This document shows, one piece after another, positions 16,475 to 24,739 of a DNA stretch of 64,000 nt. Every line of letters begins with the position of its first letter. The stretch's first letter is position 1. Position numbers and translations under genes: made by a program. A model generated the notes under the pieces. The model had not been told where the DNA came from, did no database searches, and saw only the letters and a list, made by a program, of their open reading frames with translations. Source of the stretch: CAKMZU01 sp965248335 (lineage in GTDB: Bacteria > Pseudomonadota > Gammaproteobacteria > Pseudomonadales > DT-91); assembly GCA_965248335.1 (NCBI GenBank), contig CBDFIY010000003.1:1178001-1242000 (forward strand), in the 5' to 3' direction.

Positions 16475-17179
16475 ATGCAAGAGAGCCCCTTGAGAAGTTC
16501 GGATGGGTTAGTGCAGGCCACGGTTACCAGTCAAATCGCATTTTTTAATGAATTGCAGCATGAGTCACGTGAGCAATTTGATTTGCTCATGCGCCATAGT
16601 CGCTTGTTGGATTATGCGCCCGGTGAAATCATCATCAATAGGAGCGACCAGGAACCCTGCTTTTATGCGCTAATTCGAGGTTCGGTGGATGTATTTTCTA
16701 GCGAAAGCCCGAGCACTATGGCAATCAGTCAGTTGTCTTCGGGGCAGCTATTTGGTTTTTTGGCTGTTTTAAATCAGGATAAACGTTCTGCAACGCTGAC
16801 GGCATCGAGCCCGGAAGGCGCTAAAGTCTTGGTGACCGACTTTAGTATAGCTGGAGAGTTATTTGATTTTTCGAAAGTCGCATTGGCAACAAAATTAATG
16901 CTGTTTCGAAATGCAGTCAATAATACGCGATGGAAGCTTGAGGTTTATAAAAACTCCACGAATGATCCAACCTTGGCGCAAGAGCTTAGTTTGTTTGGTT
17001 TGTTTGCGGGTAAAAAAGGAGCGCAGGAAGAATTAACTTTCTTAGCTGCACAGTGTAGAGAGTTAGCCGCACTTTTAGATTGCTGGAATGATGTGGCTGA
17101 ACCGATGATTGCTGTAACAGGTGCGGGTGCTTCGCCACTGAATAAAGTCATATCCATGTTTAAAAAAAATAGGGTGTGA
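16475..17179 (+). CDS. cyclic-nucleotide-binding-domain protein without HTH
   Basis: A 234-aa protein. Residues about 20-130 form a cAMP-binding fold: LLDYAPGEIIINRSDQEPCF, YALIRGSVDVFS, and GQLFGFLAVLNQDKRSATLTA in the place of the phosphate-binding cassette. The C-terminal 100 residues are helical and do not contain the winged-helix DNA-binding domain of Crp/Fnr regulators, so it is probably a cytosolic sensor or partner protein rather than a transcription factor. GGAGG lies seven bases before the ATG. It ends 12 bases upstream of the HAD gene, so the two are likely co-transcribed. I cannot say what it regulates. Confidence 0.75.
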   Translation: MQESPLRSSDGLVQATVTSQIAFFNELQHESREQFDLLMRHSRLLDYAPGEIIINRSDQEPCFYALIRGSVDVFSSESPSTMAISQLSSGQLFGFLAVLNQDKRSATLTASSPEGAKVLVTDFSIAGELFDFSKVALATKLMLFRNAVNNTRWKLEVYKNSTNDPTLAQELSLFGLFAGKKGAQEELTFLAAQCRELAALLDCWNDVAEPMIAVTGAGASPLNKVISMFKKNRV

Positions 17180-17191
17180 TCAAGAGACTGT

Positions 17192-17935
17192 ATGATTAAA
17201 GCTATTTTTTTGGACCTCGATGAAACGCTCTGTGATACATCGCTTGCCGATGCGAAGGCGCAAGAGGCGCTGATAACTATCGCGACTCCTCTGTTTGAAA
17301 AATCTGACGACGCGAGTAAATTTGCAGATATATACCTCAATGGTATTTATAAGCGCTTATCATCAGCGTTTGCAGAGAAATTATTTCCTGTTATTGATGA
17401 GCATCAATACCGTCGCCAACTGATCAGCCTCACACTCCAAACGCTAAACGTTCAATCTGTCAATGAGCGTTTGATTGATCGTTTGCAAGATACCTTTGAT
17501 GATGCGCGCAAGGCCGCATTAGATTTTTACCCGGGTATTGTTGAGTTGCTTAAAAAATGGCGCGAGTCGTTTACCTTGGTGGTTATCACCAATGGGCCGG
17601 AATTCTCTCAGCTATTAAAGATTGAAGCCATTCATATTCGCCCTTTAGTTGATCACATCATCATCGGTGGTCAAGAGAAGGAAGAAAAACCAGCGGTAAG
17701 TATATTCAAGAAAGCGCTTGCTCTTGCTGGTGTGAGTGCCGATGAGGCCATCCATTTTGGCGATAAACTGACGACGGATGTGTTGGGTGCAAATAATACA
17801 GGTATTCAATCTGTCTGGGTAAGTCATGGTAGATTGCTTGATACGACGCTTTTCATAACGCCAAACCATATTTTGTCACACCCTGATGAGATGGGTGTTC
17901 TGGTGGATAGTTTAATATATACCCATCGCTATTGA
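17192..17935 (+). CDS. HAD-superfamily phosphatase (YjjG-like), C-terminus rewritten by IS630 insertion
   Basis: A 247-aa cytosolic HAD hydrolase. Motif I FLDLDETLCDT, motif II VVITNGPEFSQ, motif III Lys in EEKPAVSIFKKAL and motif IV IHFGDKLTTDVLGA are all intact, and the cap domain is helical (C1 type). It resembles YjjG/epoxide-hydrolase-like nucleotidases; the substrate is not known. The last five codons (THRY and stop) lie inside the left end of the IS630 element at 17920, so the native 3' end has been replaced. As only the extreme C-terminus is affected, the enzyme may still work. Confidence 0.85.
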   Translation: MIKAIFLDLDETLCDTSLADAKAQEALITIATPLFEKSDDASKFADIYLNGIYKRLSSAFAEKLFPVIDEHQYRRQLISLTLQTLNVQSVNERLIDRLQDTFDDARKAALDFYPGIVELLKKWRESFTLVVITNGPEFSQLLKIEAIHIRPLVDHIIIGGQEKEEKPAVSIFKKALALAGVSADEAIHFGDKLTTDVLGANNTGIQSVWVSHGRLLDTTLFITPNHILSHPDEMGVLVDSLIYTHRY

Positions 17936-19015
17936 AAGTACTTGATTTATAAAGAGTAAATAATCATAGTGCGCAGATGCTGAAAATCGACCTGACAAAA
18001 AACGAAAAACTTGCACTGGAATTGCGTCATAAGCAAGCAAGAGACAGTAGAGAAAGTGATCGTTTGAAGGTCGTTTTGTTGCGGTCGGAAGGCTGGTCGA
18101 CAAGAATGATCGCTCAGGCATTAAGAAAAGATGAGTCCACGATTGTTCGGCATCTTAATGATTACCTAAATGATGAAAAGTTATTATCAACCAATGGCGG
18201 CTCCAAAGGTTACCTAGATAACGAGCAATCTCAGTTGCTGGTTACTCATTTGTCAGGAAAAATATATACCCAAGTGAGCCAAATTGGTCATTATATTAAA
18301 ACAACTTGGGGTGTGCAGTTTAGTGTTTCAGGGCTAACCCAGTGGTTACACCAAAAGGGTTTCAGCTATAAAAAGCCTAAAGGCATTCCACATAAGTTTG
18401 ATGTTGAAAAACAAGCGCAATTTATTGAAAAGTATGAAGCGCTAAAAGCTGAGCTATCAGAGGGTGAAGCCTTACTGTTCATGGACGCAGTTCATCCAAC
18501 TCAAGCAACAAAAATCACATCGGGATGGATCAAAACGGGTGTCGATAAACCCATAGAGACCACGGGAAGTCGGACACGGCTCAATATAATAGGTGCTATC
18601 GAACTCACCCATATAGAAGAAGCTATTATCGGCCAATATGACACCGTTAATGGCGATTCGATTATTGAATTTTTCCATAAAATACGAGCACATTATAGTG
18701 AGAAGACAGTGCATTTAGTTTTAGATGGAGCTGGCTATCATAAATCCAAGGCTGTCCTGAGCGCTGCGGACAAGTTAGGCATTAAACTTCACACCTTGCC
18801 ACCATACAGCCCAAATCTAAACCCCATAGAGCGGCTGTGGAAGGTGATGAACGAAAAAGTCAGGAATAACCAGTACTTTTCCACGGCAAAGGATTTTAAA
18901 AATAAAATTAGCGAGTTTTTTGAAAAAATACTACCTGAAATTGGCGCTGATTTAGGCAGTAGAATTAATGATAATTTCCAACAGCTAAATCGCGCACCTT
19001 GAAGTCAGTTGGGTA
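17920..19015 (+). mobile_element. IS630-family insertion sequence, copy 1 (1096 bp)
   Basis: The ends are TACCCATCGC... and ...AGTTGGGTA, flanked by TA dinucleotides (17918-17919 and 19016-19017), the IS630/Tc1-mariner target. One transposase gene fills the element. The left end lies in the 3' end of the HAD gene and the right end abuts the first TA of a 128-bp repeat. The sequence is almost identical to copy 2 at 39018, apart from an insert in the latter; I see two point differences in the coding part. Confidence 0.9.
17977..19002 (+). CDS. IS630-family transposase
   Basis: A 341-aa transposase with an N-terminal HTH/winged-helix DNA-binding region (DRLKVVLLRSEGWSTRMIAQ and following) and a DDE_3 catalytic domain: LLFMDAVHPTQATK (first Asp), VHLVLDGAGYHKSK (second Asp) and LPPYSPNLNPIERLWK (Glu), the classic IS630/Tc1 signature. 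It starts at ATG 17977 (MLKIDLTKNEKLAL). All catalytic residues are present, so it is probably active. It may also mobilise the 128-bp repeats whose ends resemble those of this element. Confidence 0.93.
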   Translation: MLKIDLTKNEKLALELRHKQARDSRESDRLKVVLLRSEGWSTRMIAQALRKDESTIVRHLNDYLNDEKLLSTNGGSKGYLDNEQSQLLVTHLSGKIYTQVSQIGHYIKTTWGVQFSVSGLTQWLHQKGFSYKKPKGIPHKFDVEKQAQFIEKYEALKAELSEGEALLFMDAVHPTQATKITSGWIKTGVDKPIETTGSRTRLNIIGAIELTHIEEAIIGQYDTVNGDSIIEFFHKIRAHYSEKTVHLVLDGAGYHKSKAVLSAADKLGIKLHTLPPYSPNLNPIERLWKVMNEKVRNNQYFSTAKDFKNKISEFFEKILPEIGADLGSRINDNFQQLNRAP

Positions 19016-19143
19016 TATACCGATCACCCTTGAAGGTGCAAGGGCGTTGGTCGCGCTCGCTCACCCCAATCACTTACGGGCTGTAAGCTCATGGTGATTC
19101 GCTCGCTTGCCGCCTTCTTGCATCTCCAATTCCTATGGGTATA
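19016..19143 (-). repeat. TATACC palindromic repeat, copy 2 (128 bp)
   Basis: A full-length copy running from TATACCGATC to CTATGGGTATA. The IS630 right end is joined to its first TA, which shows that the IS used the terminal TA of the repeat as its target. It lies just after the stop of the minus-strand DUF3108 gene, whose message would read into it. Confidence 0.9.
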
Positions 19144-19150
19144 GAAACGT

Positions 19151-20062
19151 TTACTTTCTGTGATGCTTGTTTTTCTTTTTTAGTTTTTGCTTGTCGTGGA
19201 TGGTTGTCACTTCGACGGGTTTTCCGAAGATGATCTTATCGTAAGCAACCCTGCCTTTGTCTGATGCTTGTTCGTAGTAAATAAGCTGCGCAATGATCGC
19301 CTCTTTACCTTTTCGTGAATCTTCAATCTTATAAGGTAAATAGCCGAGCTGCTGAGAAAACCAAATGTAGGTATTTCTTTTTTTACTTTTTCTTTTGACC
19401 TCGACTTTTTTTGTGAGCATTTTGTGATCATCAAAGCGGACGTTTTCTTCGGCCACTAATGAAAAAGAAACATGGTCAATCTTGTTGCCGGAAATGTAAG
19501 GGTAGTGAAACAGCTGTTTATCAGCTAAGAAGTCAAGTCGCATTTGTATTTGGGCGTTAAGAGGGTCAAAGGTCGTTGCTTTATAGGGGATGGTTGCCAC
19601 TTTTTTCTTAAAATTTCCAGTTGCTCTTTTTTGCTTTTGGTCAAAGGAAATGCTCTCTTCAAAGTCTGCGCCGGTTCCCTTACGAATGTGAGAAAATGTA
19701 AGGGGGGTGAGTAAATTGTTTTTAGGATCGAGAGTAAATTCTGAAATGATTTGGCGTTGATCGTAAAGTAGCAGAAAACTCAGATCGCTATCGATGATAT
19801 AGCGCATCTGGTTACCTTTAAGTGCAGTGAGCCGATAGCGTATATGGCCGATATCAAATCCGCCAAAACTAATCGCATAAATGGCGGTATGGGGTTTAAT
19901 TTCTTTAATTAATGGCGTTTTAATGGCATTGTCTGGCTTAGCCTTTATCTCGTGCGCGGGTTTGATTTTACTATTGTTTGCGAGAATCGTCGTAGGCGAT
20001 AGTAAGCTTAAGCAAGCGACGATGCCGAGAAGTAAGCGCTGTGATGAGATGTGATTTTGCAT
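19151..20062 (-). CDS. DUF3108 domain protein, exported
   Basis: A 303-aa protein with an N-terminal signal peptide (LLLGIVACLSLLSPTTILA, cut near residue 28). The mature part is rich in beta-strands and matches the DUF3108 family: IYAISFGGFDIGHIRYRL at the start and YIWFSQQLGYLPYKIE near the end. Family members are periplasmic and often stand beside purN/purM; here the gene is elsewhere, between IS/repeat DNA and the 4.5S RNA gene. The function is unknown. The C-terminal tail is very Lys-rich (KKKNKHHRK). Confidence 0.8.
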   Translation of the reverse strand: MQNHISSQRLLLGIVACLSLLSPTTILANNSKIKPAHEIKAKPDNAIKTPLIKEIKPHTAIYAISFGGFDIGHIRYRLTALKGNQMRYIIDSDLSFLLLYDQRQIISEFTLDPKNNLLTPLTFSHIRKGTGADFEESISFDQKQKRATGNFKKKVATIPYKATTFDPLNAQIQMRLDFLADKQLFHYPYISGNKIDHVSFSLVAEENVRFDDHKMLTKKVEVKRKSKKRNTYIWFSQQLGYLPYKIEDSRKGKEAIIAQLIYYEQASDKGRVAYDKIIFGKPVEVTTIHDKQKLKKKNKHHRK

Positions 20063-20262
20063 AAATATTATCTGATTCTGTTGAGAGACATGGCCTGCTA
20101 TTATTTTAATTTTATTTTTTCTATAAGTTTAGGATAAGCGAGTTTTAACGCCATTAATAGATGGTTAAGTACCGAACAACTTTTATACAATCAGCGCGTT
20201 TATAAAAAAGAGGCCAATATTTTCTTGCATTGGTCACTAAAATCATTAGAATCTCTTGCCAC

Positions 20263-20390
20263 GTTGAGGTGGCTCTAAGGGGTTCTCTCGCAATGATAGG
20301 TAGTGAACTCCGCCAGGCCCGGAAGGGAGCAACGGCAGCTATCGACTCGTGTGCCGGGATGTCGCTTCTTAGAGTTACCACCCTCTCAAC
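20263..20390 (+). ncRNA. ffs: signal recognition particle 4.5S RNA
   Basis: The conserved Ffh-binding apical core is unmistakable: CCAGGCCCGGAAGGGAGCA on one arm and GTGTGCCGGGATGTCGC on the other. The outer ends pair as well: GTTGAGG..CTCTAAG with CTTAGAG..CTCTCAAC, giving one long hairpin of about 128 nt. It lies directly upstream of dnaX, the usual place in many proteobacteria. Exact ends are inferred from the pairing. Confidence 0.93.
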
Positions 20391-20445
20391 GCTCGCTTTT
20401 TTCCTGTTTTGTGTATAATACCCTGATGACTAAGGATACCGTAGC

Positions 20446-22311
20446 ATGAGTTATCAGGTTCTCGCTAGAAAATATCGTCCTCGTTTTTTCCGTGAAATGG
20501 TTGGGCAGGAACATGTCCTGCGTGCATTGATTAATGCACTCGACACCGATAGATTGCATCATGCTTACCTCTTTTCAGGCACCCGTGGTGTCGGAAAAAC
20601 CAGTCTCGCACGTATATTAGCCAAATGCTTGAGTTGTGACGTTAAGGTTAGCTCAGAGCCTTGCGGGCAATGTAATGCCTGCTTGGAAATTGCAGAAGGG
20701 CGGTTTGTTGATCTTATTGAGGTCGATGCGGCATCCAGGACGCGTGTTGAGGATACACGCGAACTTTTAGATAATGTGCAGTATGCGCCGACCAAGGGGC
20801 GTTTTAAAATTTATCTGATCGATGAAGTGCATATGCTCTCTACGCATAGTTTTAACGCCCTGTTAAAAACGCTTGAAGAGCCGCCTGCGCACGTTAAATT
20901 TCTTTTAGCCACCACCGATCCTCAGAAATTACCGCCAACGGTTCTTTCGCGCTGCTTACAATTTAATTTAAAAAACCTGACGGCCAAATTCATCGTGGGC
21001 CATTTACAAGATCTTTTGCAAAAAGAACAAGTCAGTTTTGAAGACGAAGCACTTTGGTCATTAGCCAATGCGGCTAAGGGCAGTATGCGTGATGCACTCA
21101 GCTTGACCGATCAGGCGATTGCGTTTTGTCTGGGGGAAGTGGCGCATGAGCCTGTCAGTCAAATGCTCGGCTCGATTGACCGTCAACATATTCACCAGCT
21201 TACTGAGGCCTTAATCGATCACAATGCCGCTGATTTATTAGCTTCTGTCAGTGAGTTGAGCGAATTTTCTCCCGATTATTCTGCAGTACTGAATGATCTG
21301 CTGCTTTATTTGCACCGCTTAACCATTGCGCAAGCTGTACCGAGCGCAGTAGATGATCATCAGGGCGATAAAAATACCGTTATCGAGCAAGCACAACGCA
21401 TCACTGCTGAAGAATTACAGCTTTTTTATCAGATGGCATTGCTCGGGAAAAAAGATTTTCCGCTTGCGCCAGATCCTCGTGCAGGGCTTGAAATGGCCTT
21501 GTTAAGAATGCTGGCTTTTAGACCGCAAGGTTCGAAGGAGCCATTGTCAGTCGCGGCTCCGCAGTCCGAAAAATCTCCACCGGCTGAAAAAAAAACGCTG
21601 CAGATAGCGGATAATGTCTCACAGGAAGTAGATTTGTCTCGCGAGGCCGTTAACGCCCCCCCTTTGCACTCAAGCATTGAGATGCCAAGTATTGAGGCAA
21701 GGGTGGTCACCGAAACTGAGAGCGCTGTGTCGAATTCGCTGCCAAGTGAAGTGCACAAAACGGCATCAGATAAGTCCCTCCGTGAAGATCACTCGGTAAA
21801 ATTCGCTGTTGTTAACGCCGCAGGGCCTGCTGAGGTGGCGGGGCGGGTTGCGCCGGAAGTGACTCACAGATCATCGGCAACAGGTTCCCAGTGTGAGAGC
21901 AATACCGATTGGCTGACTATTTTTGATCAACTTCCTTTTTCAGGTTTGTTAGGCTCTGTTGCCAGCCAAGCTGTGGTCGATAGGATCGAAGGTGATCAGT
22001 GGTTCATGAAACTTGATCAATCGCGTGCGCAGTTGTTTAATGCAAGTCATGCGGATCAAATGGCGACGATAATGAGCGAGTATTTTGGCCGACCTATTTT
22101 GGTTAATATTACGCTTCAGGTACATCATTTACTGACACCACAACAATATCGCAAACAGCAAGAGCAAGCCAAAAAGGCGCATGCTCTACAAGTGCTTGAA
22201 GCGGATGCAGGCTACCAATCAATAATAACAGACTACGCTGCAGAAATAGACATGGCGAGCGTTGTCTACGTGCCAACAGGTAAAGATTTAAACAGAGGAG
22301 AACAATCATGA
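20446..22311 (+). CDS. dnaX: DNA polymerase III subunits tau/gamma
   Basis: A 621-aa clamp-loader subunit. Domain I carries Walker A FSGTRGVGKTSLA, a four-Cys zinc module (CLSCD..CGQCNAC) and Walker B LIDEVHMLS; domain III ends near residue 370. A variable linker of about 120 residues follows and then a C-terminal polymerase-binding domain (NTDWLTIFDQLPFSGL onward). In the linker, nine A in a row (21587-21595) could give the shorter gamma form. The stop overlaps the ybaB start (ATGA). The ATG at 20446 is preceded by AAGGA. Confidence 0.96.
   Translation: MSYQVLARKYRPRFFREMVGQEHVLRALINALDTDRLHHAYLFSGTRGVGKTSLARILAKCLSCDVKVSSEPCGQCNACLEIAEGRFVDLIEVDAASRTRVEDTRELLDNVQYAPTKGRFKIYLIDEVHMLSTHSFNALLKTLEEPPAHVKFLLATTDPQKLPPTVLSRCLQFNLKNLTAKFIVGHLQDLLQKEQVSFEDEALWSLANAAKGSMRDALSLTDQAIAFCLGEVAHEPVSQMLGSIDRQHIHQLTEALIDHNAADLLASVSELSEFSPDYSAVLNDLLLYLHRLTIAQAVPSAVDDHQGDKNTVIEQAQRITAEELQLFYQMALLGKKDFPLAPDPRAGLEMALLRMLAFRPQGSKEPLSVAAPQSEKSPPAEKKTLQIADNVSQEVDLSREAVNAPPLHSSIEMPSIEARVVTETESAVSNSLPSEVHKTASDKSLREDHSVKFAVVNAAGPAEVAGRVAPEVTHRSSATGSQCESNTDWLTIFDQLPFSGLLGSVASQAVVDRIEGDQWFMKLDQSRAQLFNASHADQMATIMSEYFGRPILVNITLQVHHLLTPQQYRKQQEQAKKAHALQVLEADAGYQSIITDYAAEIDMASVVYVPTGKDLNRGEQS
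21587..21595 (+). promoter_or_regulatory. A9 slippery run in dnaX, candidate gamma-subunit frameshift/slippage site
   Basis: The frame-0 reading is GAA AAA AAA ACG (codons 381-384), just after the conserved clamp-loader domains. Slipping by -1 reaches a stop after six codons (..aac gct gca gat agc gga taa) and by +1 after three codons (..cgc tgc aga tag). A product of about 385-390 residues would match a gamma subunit. This resembles the A9 slippage run known from Thermus dnaX more than the A6G heptamer of E. coli. Confidence 0.55.
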
Positions 22312-22628
22312 GCGGATTAGGCGACATGATGAAACAAGCCCAACAAATGCAAGAAAAAATGCAGCAAATGCAAAAAGAACTTGCTGATGCCGAAATTCAG
22401 GCAGAGTCGGGCGCAGGTTTGGTAAAAGTGGTAATGACAGGGCGTCACGATGTACGTTCGGTTAGCATTGATCCTAGTTTATTGACAGAAGATAAAGAAA
22501 TTCTCGAAGACTTAATTGCTGCTGCTATGAATGATGCAGCAAGAAAAGTTGAAGCGAATAATCAAGATATGATGACAAAGCTGACAGGGGGCATTGAACT
22601 CCCTCCCGGCTTTAAAATGCCAGGGTAG
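22308..22628 (+). CDS. ybaB: YbaB/EbfC nucleoid-associated protein
   Basis: A 106-aa cytosolic DNA-binding protein. It has an N-terminal Met/Gln-rich helix (MMKQAQQMQEKMQQMQKEL), the core GLVKVVMTGRHDVRSVSIDP and the C-terminal LTGGIELPPGFKMPG, all standard. It is translationally coupled to dnaX (ATGA overlap) with GAGGAG as ribosome-binding site. In most gammaproteobacteria recR follows; here it does not, and rnd comes instead. Confidence 0.95.
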   Translation: MSGLGDMMKQAQQMQEKMQQMQKELADAEIQAESGAGLVKVVMTGRHDVRSVSIDPSLLTEDKEILEDLIAAAMNDAARKVEANNQDMMTKLTGGIELPPGFKMPG

Positions 22629-22666
22629 GCTGAGCCGAAACCTGTTCACGCAAGAAAAAATAAAAA

Positions 22667-23776
22667 GTGCACCCACTGATGCAAGACGTTCAAACTATTG
22701 ATTCAAACGCAGCGCTCTTAGCCCTTTGTGGCGAATTGCAGGCTAAACCCCTTATTGCGCTTGATACCGAATTTATCCGCGTGAGTACTTTTTTTCCAAA
22801 ACCGGGATTGATACAGCTTTACGATGGTGAGCAATTTGCGCTGATCGATCCTCTGGGCATAGATCAGTGGCAGCCTTTCTCTGCACTTCTGGAAAATCAA
22901 AACATCGTTAAAATTTTCCATGCGTGCAGTGAGGATATTGAATTGTTATATCATACGACGGGTGCAGAAGCTTGTAATGTATTTGATACACAAGTAGCAG
23001 CAGCGCTAGTGGGTATGGATTATTCGATGGGTTACCAACGTTTAGTGAGTGCACTCATCGGTATTGATTTACCGAAAGTGGGCAGCCGCAGTGATTGGCT
23101 TAAGCGTCCACTGAGTGAAGAGCAAATCCATTATGCCTTGGATGACGTGCGTTATTTGCCCGACATGTATCAGCTACTTGCCACCAAGCTGAATGAGGCA
23201 AGCCTTGAAGATGCCATGACGCAAGAATATGAGCAGGTTATGGTGCAAGTATTGGATAGAGAGTTCGCTCAGGCATATAAGCGAGTAAGCTTAGCGTGGC
23301 AGCTTAAAGGTGATCAGTTTGGACGATTAAAAGCCCTCGCAACGTTTCGCGAGAAATTAATGCGCAGGCTTGATTTACCCAGAAAACACATAGCGACCAA
23401 CGATGCCTTAATGCTGCTCGCGCAAACAGGGAGCTGGCAAAAGCAAGCGTTCCTTCAGGTGAAGGGATTGTCTATCAATGCAAATAAGGCTTACTCGGAA
23501 GAATGGTTACAGATCCTACAAACTAATTTTTCAGGGCATGCGGCTTTGGGCAGACCAGAGAAGGCAGATAAACGCTTTAAAGTGGTCAAGCAAGCATTGA
23601 AGCAGCTAGCCGAAGAGAGCAGTATCGCGGAATCTATTCTCATTAAAAAGGCGTATTTTTCTTTATTATGTCAGGCACTTAAACAAAATGATTTAAGCGT
23701 CATGCATTCGATCAGTCCGTGGAGGCGACCTTTTTATGACAAGGTTTTTCACGCGCACAAACCAAAAAAGGTGTAG
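22667..23776 (+). CDS. rnd: ribonuclease D
   Basis: A 369-aa 3'-5' exoribonuclease that trims tRNA and other small RNAs. DEDD residues are visible: LIALDTEFIRVSTFFP (Asp-x-Glu), KIFHACSEDIELLYH (Asp) and HYALDDVRYLPDMYQLL (Tyr/Asp). HRDC domains follow in the C-terminal half (FREKLMRRLDLPRKHIATND). The start is GTG at 22667, or ATG at 22679 four codons later; neither has a strong ribosome-binding site. It is followed four bases later by ycgL, then ycgN, an order conserved in many gammaproteobacteria. Confidence 0.93.
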   Translation: MHPLMQDVQTIDSNAALLALCGELQAKPLIALDTEFIRVSTFFPKPGLIQLYDGEQFALIDPLGIDQWQPFSALLENQNIVKIFHACSEDIELLYHTTGAEACNVFDTQVAAALVGMDYSMGYQRLVSALIGIDLPKVGSRSDWLKRPLSEEQIHYALDDVRYLPDMYQLLATKLNEASLEDAMTQEYEQVMVQVLDREFAQAYKRVSLAWQLKGDQFGRLKALATFREKLMRRLDLPRKHIATNDALMLLAQTGSWQKQAFLQVKGLSINANKAYSEEWLQILQTNFSGHAALGRPEKADKRFKVVKQALKQLAEESSIAESILIKKAYFSLLCQALKQNDLSVMHSISPWRRPFYDKVFHAHKPKKV

Positions 23777-23780
23777 CCTG

Positions 23781-24077
23781 ATGTCAGAAAAAATCATTTG
23801 TAGCGTCTTTAAGAGTCTCACAAGAGAGGGGATGTATCTGTATATCGAAAAAAAGAAAGGGTTCGATAGTATACCTGATGCTTTGCGGTCTTTGTTTGGT
23901 ACTGAAAAGCTCGCAATGACGCTCGTCTTAGCCGAGGACAAGCAACTTGCACGTATTTCGGTAAAAGACGTGATTCAGGCTATCCGTGAAAAAGGTTTTT
24001 ACTTACAAATGCCGCCTAAAGCGAGTGATGAAATGCAAGTTGTTGCTGAAAAAAACACCCTCCTGAGTCGAGGTTAG
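23781..24077 (+). CDS. ycgL: YcgL-domain protein
   Basis: A 98-aa cytosolic protein of the YcgL family: ICSVFKSLTREGMYLYIEKK at the start and the typical LPxxL-like FYLQMPPKASDEM near the end. The ATG at 23781 is four bases after the rnd stop, and a longer reading from 23736 overlaps rnd and is rejected. The function is not established; its constant association with rnd suggests a link to RNA metabolism. Confidence 0.88.
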   Translation: MSEKIICSVFKSLTREGMYLYIEKKKGFDSIPDALRSLFGTEKLAMTLVLAEDKQLARISVKDVIQAIREKGFYLQMPPKASDEMQVVAEKNTLLSRG

Positions 24078-24083
24078 TCCTGC

Positions 24084-24536
24084 ATGGGTGTAAGGCATTT
24101 TTGGCAAGAAAAATCGCTGGCGCAGTTATCATTGCAGGAGTGGGAATCCCTCTGCGACGGTTGCGCAAAATGCTGCCTCGTGAAGCTTGAGGATGAAGAT
24201 ACGGGTGACGTTCATTATACTGATGTAGCCTGCCGCTATCTCGACAGCACGACCTGTCGATGTACCACCTATTTCAAGCGCGTTAAAAAGCACCCGGATT
24301 GTATTCAGCTGACATCTCAAGATATTCCACATTTTCATTGGCTACCTGACACTTGCGCTTATCGTTTAATCGCTGAGGATAAGCCCTTACCTAAATGGCA
24401 TCATTTGATGAGTGGTGATAAAAATACGGTGCATGCTTTTCATCAGTCAGTAGCGAATAAAACCATTGGAGAGAATGAGGTAAAAGAACATGATCTCCAG
24501 GCACATATTATTCGTTGGGTTGATTCGTTAGATTGA
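24084..24536 (+). CDS. ycgN: YcgN/UPF0260 cysteine-cluster protein
   Basis: A 150-aa protein of the UPF0260 (CxxCxxCC) family. The cysteine cluster is plain: CDGCAKCCLVKLEDEDTG, then ACRYLDSTTCRCTTY and HPDCIQL, a probable metal or iron-sulfur site. The family also carries the later HWLPDTCAYRLIAEDKPL segment seen here. It is the last gene of the rnd-ycgL-ycgN unit and is followed by a 128-bp repeat that could end or protect the message. Confidence 0.9.
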   Translation: MGVRHFWQEKSLAQLSLQEWESLCDGCAKCCLVKLEDEDTGDVHYTDVACRYLDSTTCRCTTYFKRVKKHPDCIQLTSQDIPHFHWLPDTCAYRLIAEDKPLPKWHHLMSGDKNTVHAFHQSVANKTIGENEVKEHDLQAHIIRWVDSLD

Positions 24537-24544
24537 ATAATAGA

Positions 24545-24672
24545 TATACCCATCGGAATTGGAGATGCAAGAAGGCGGCAAGCGAGTGAACCCCCATGAA
24601 CTTATAGCCCGTAAGTGATTGGGGTGAGCGAGCGCGGCCAACGCCCTTGCATCTTCAAATGTGATCGGTATA
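24545..24672 (+). repeat. TATACC palindromic repeat, copy 3 (128 bp)
   Basis: A full copy in the opposite orientation to copy 1, starting TATACCCATCGGAATTGGAG and ending GATCGGTATA. It begins eight bases after the ycgN stop codon, in the position expected for a transcript-end hairpin. Confidence 0.9.
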
Positions 24673-24739
24673 AACGAGTATGATGGTGTTTGGCAGGGTA
24701 TTTCAATATACGCTGTTGATATTACAACAAAGGAAAAAA

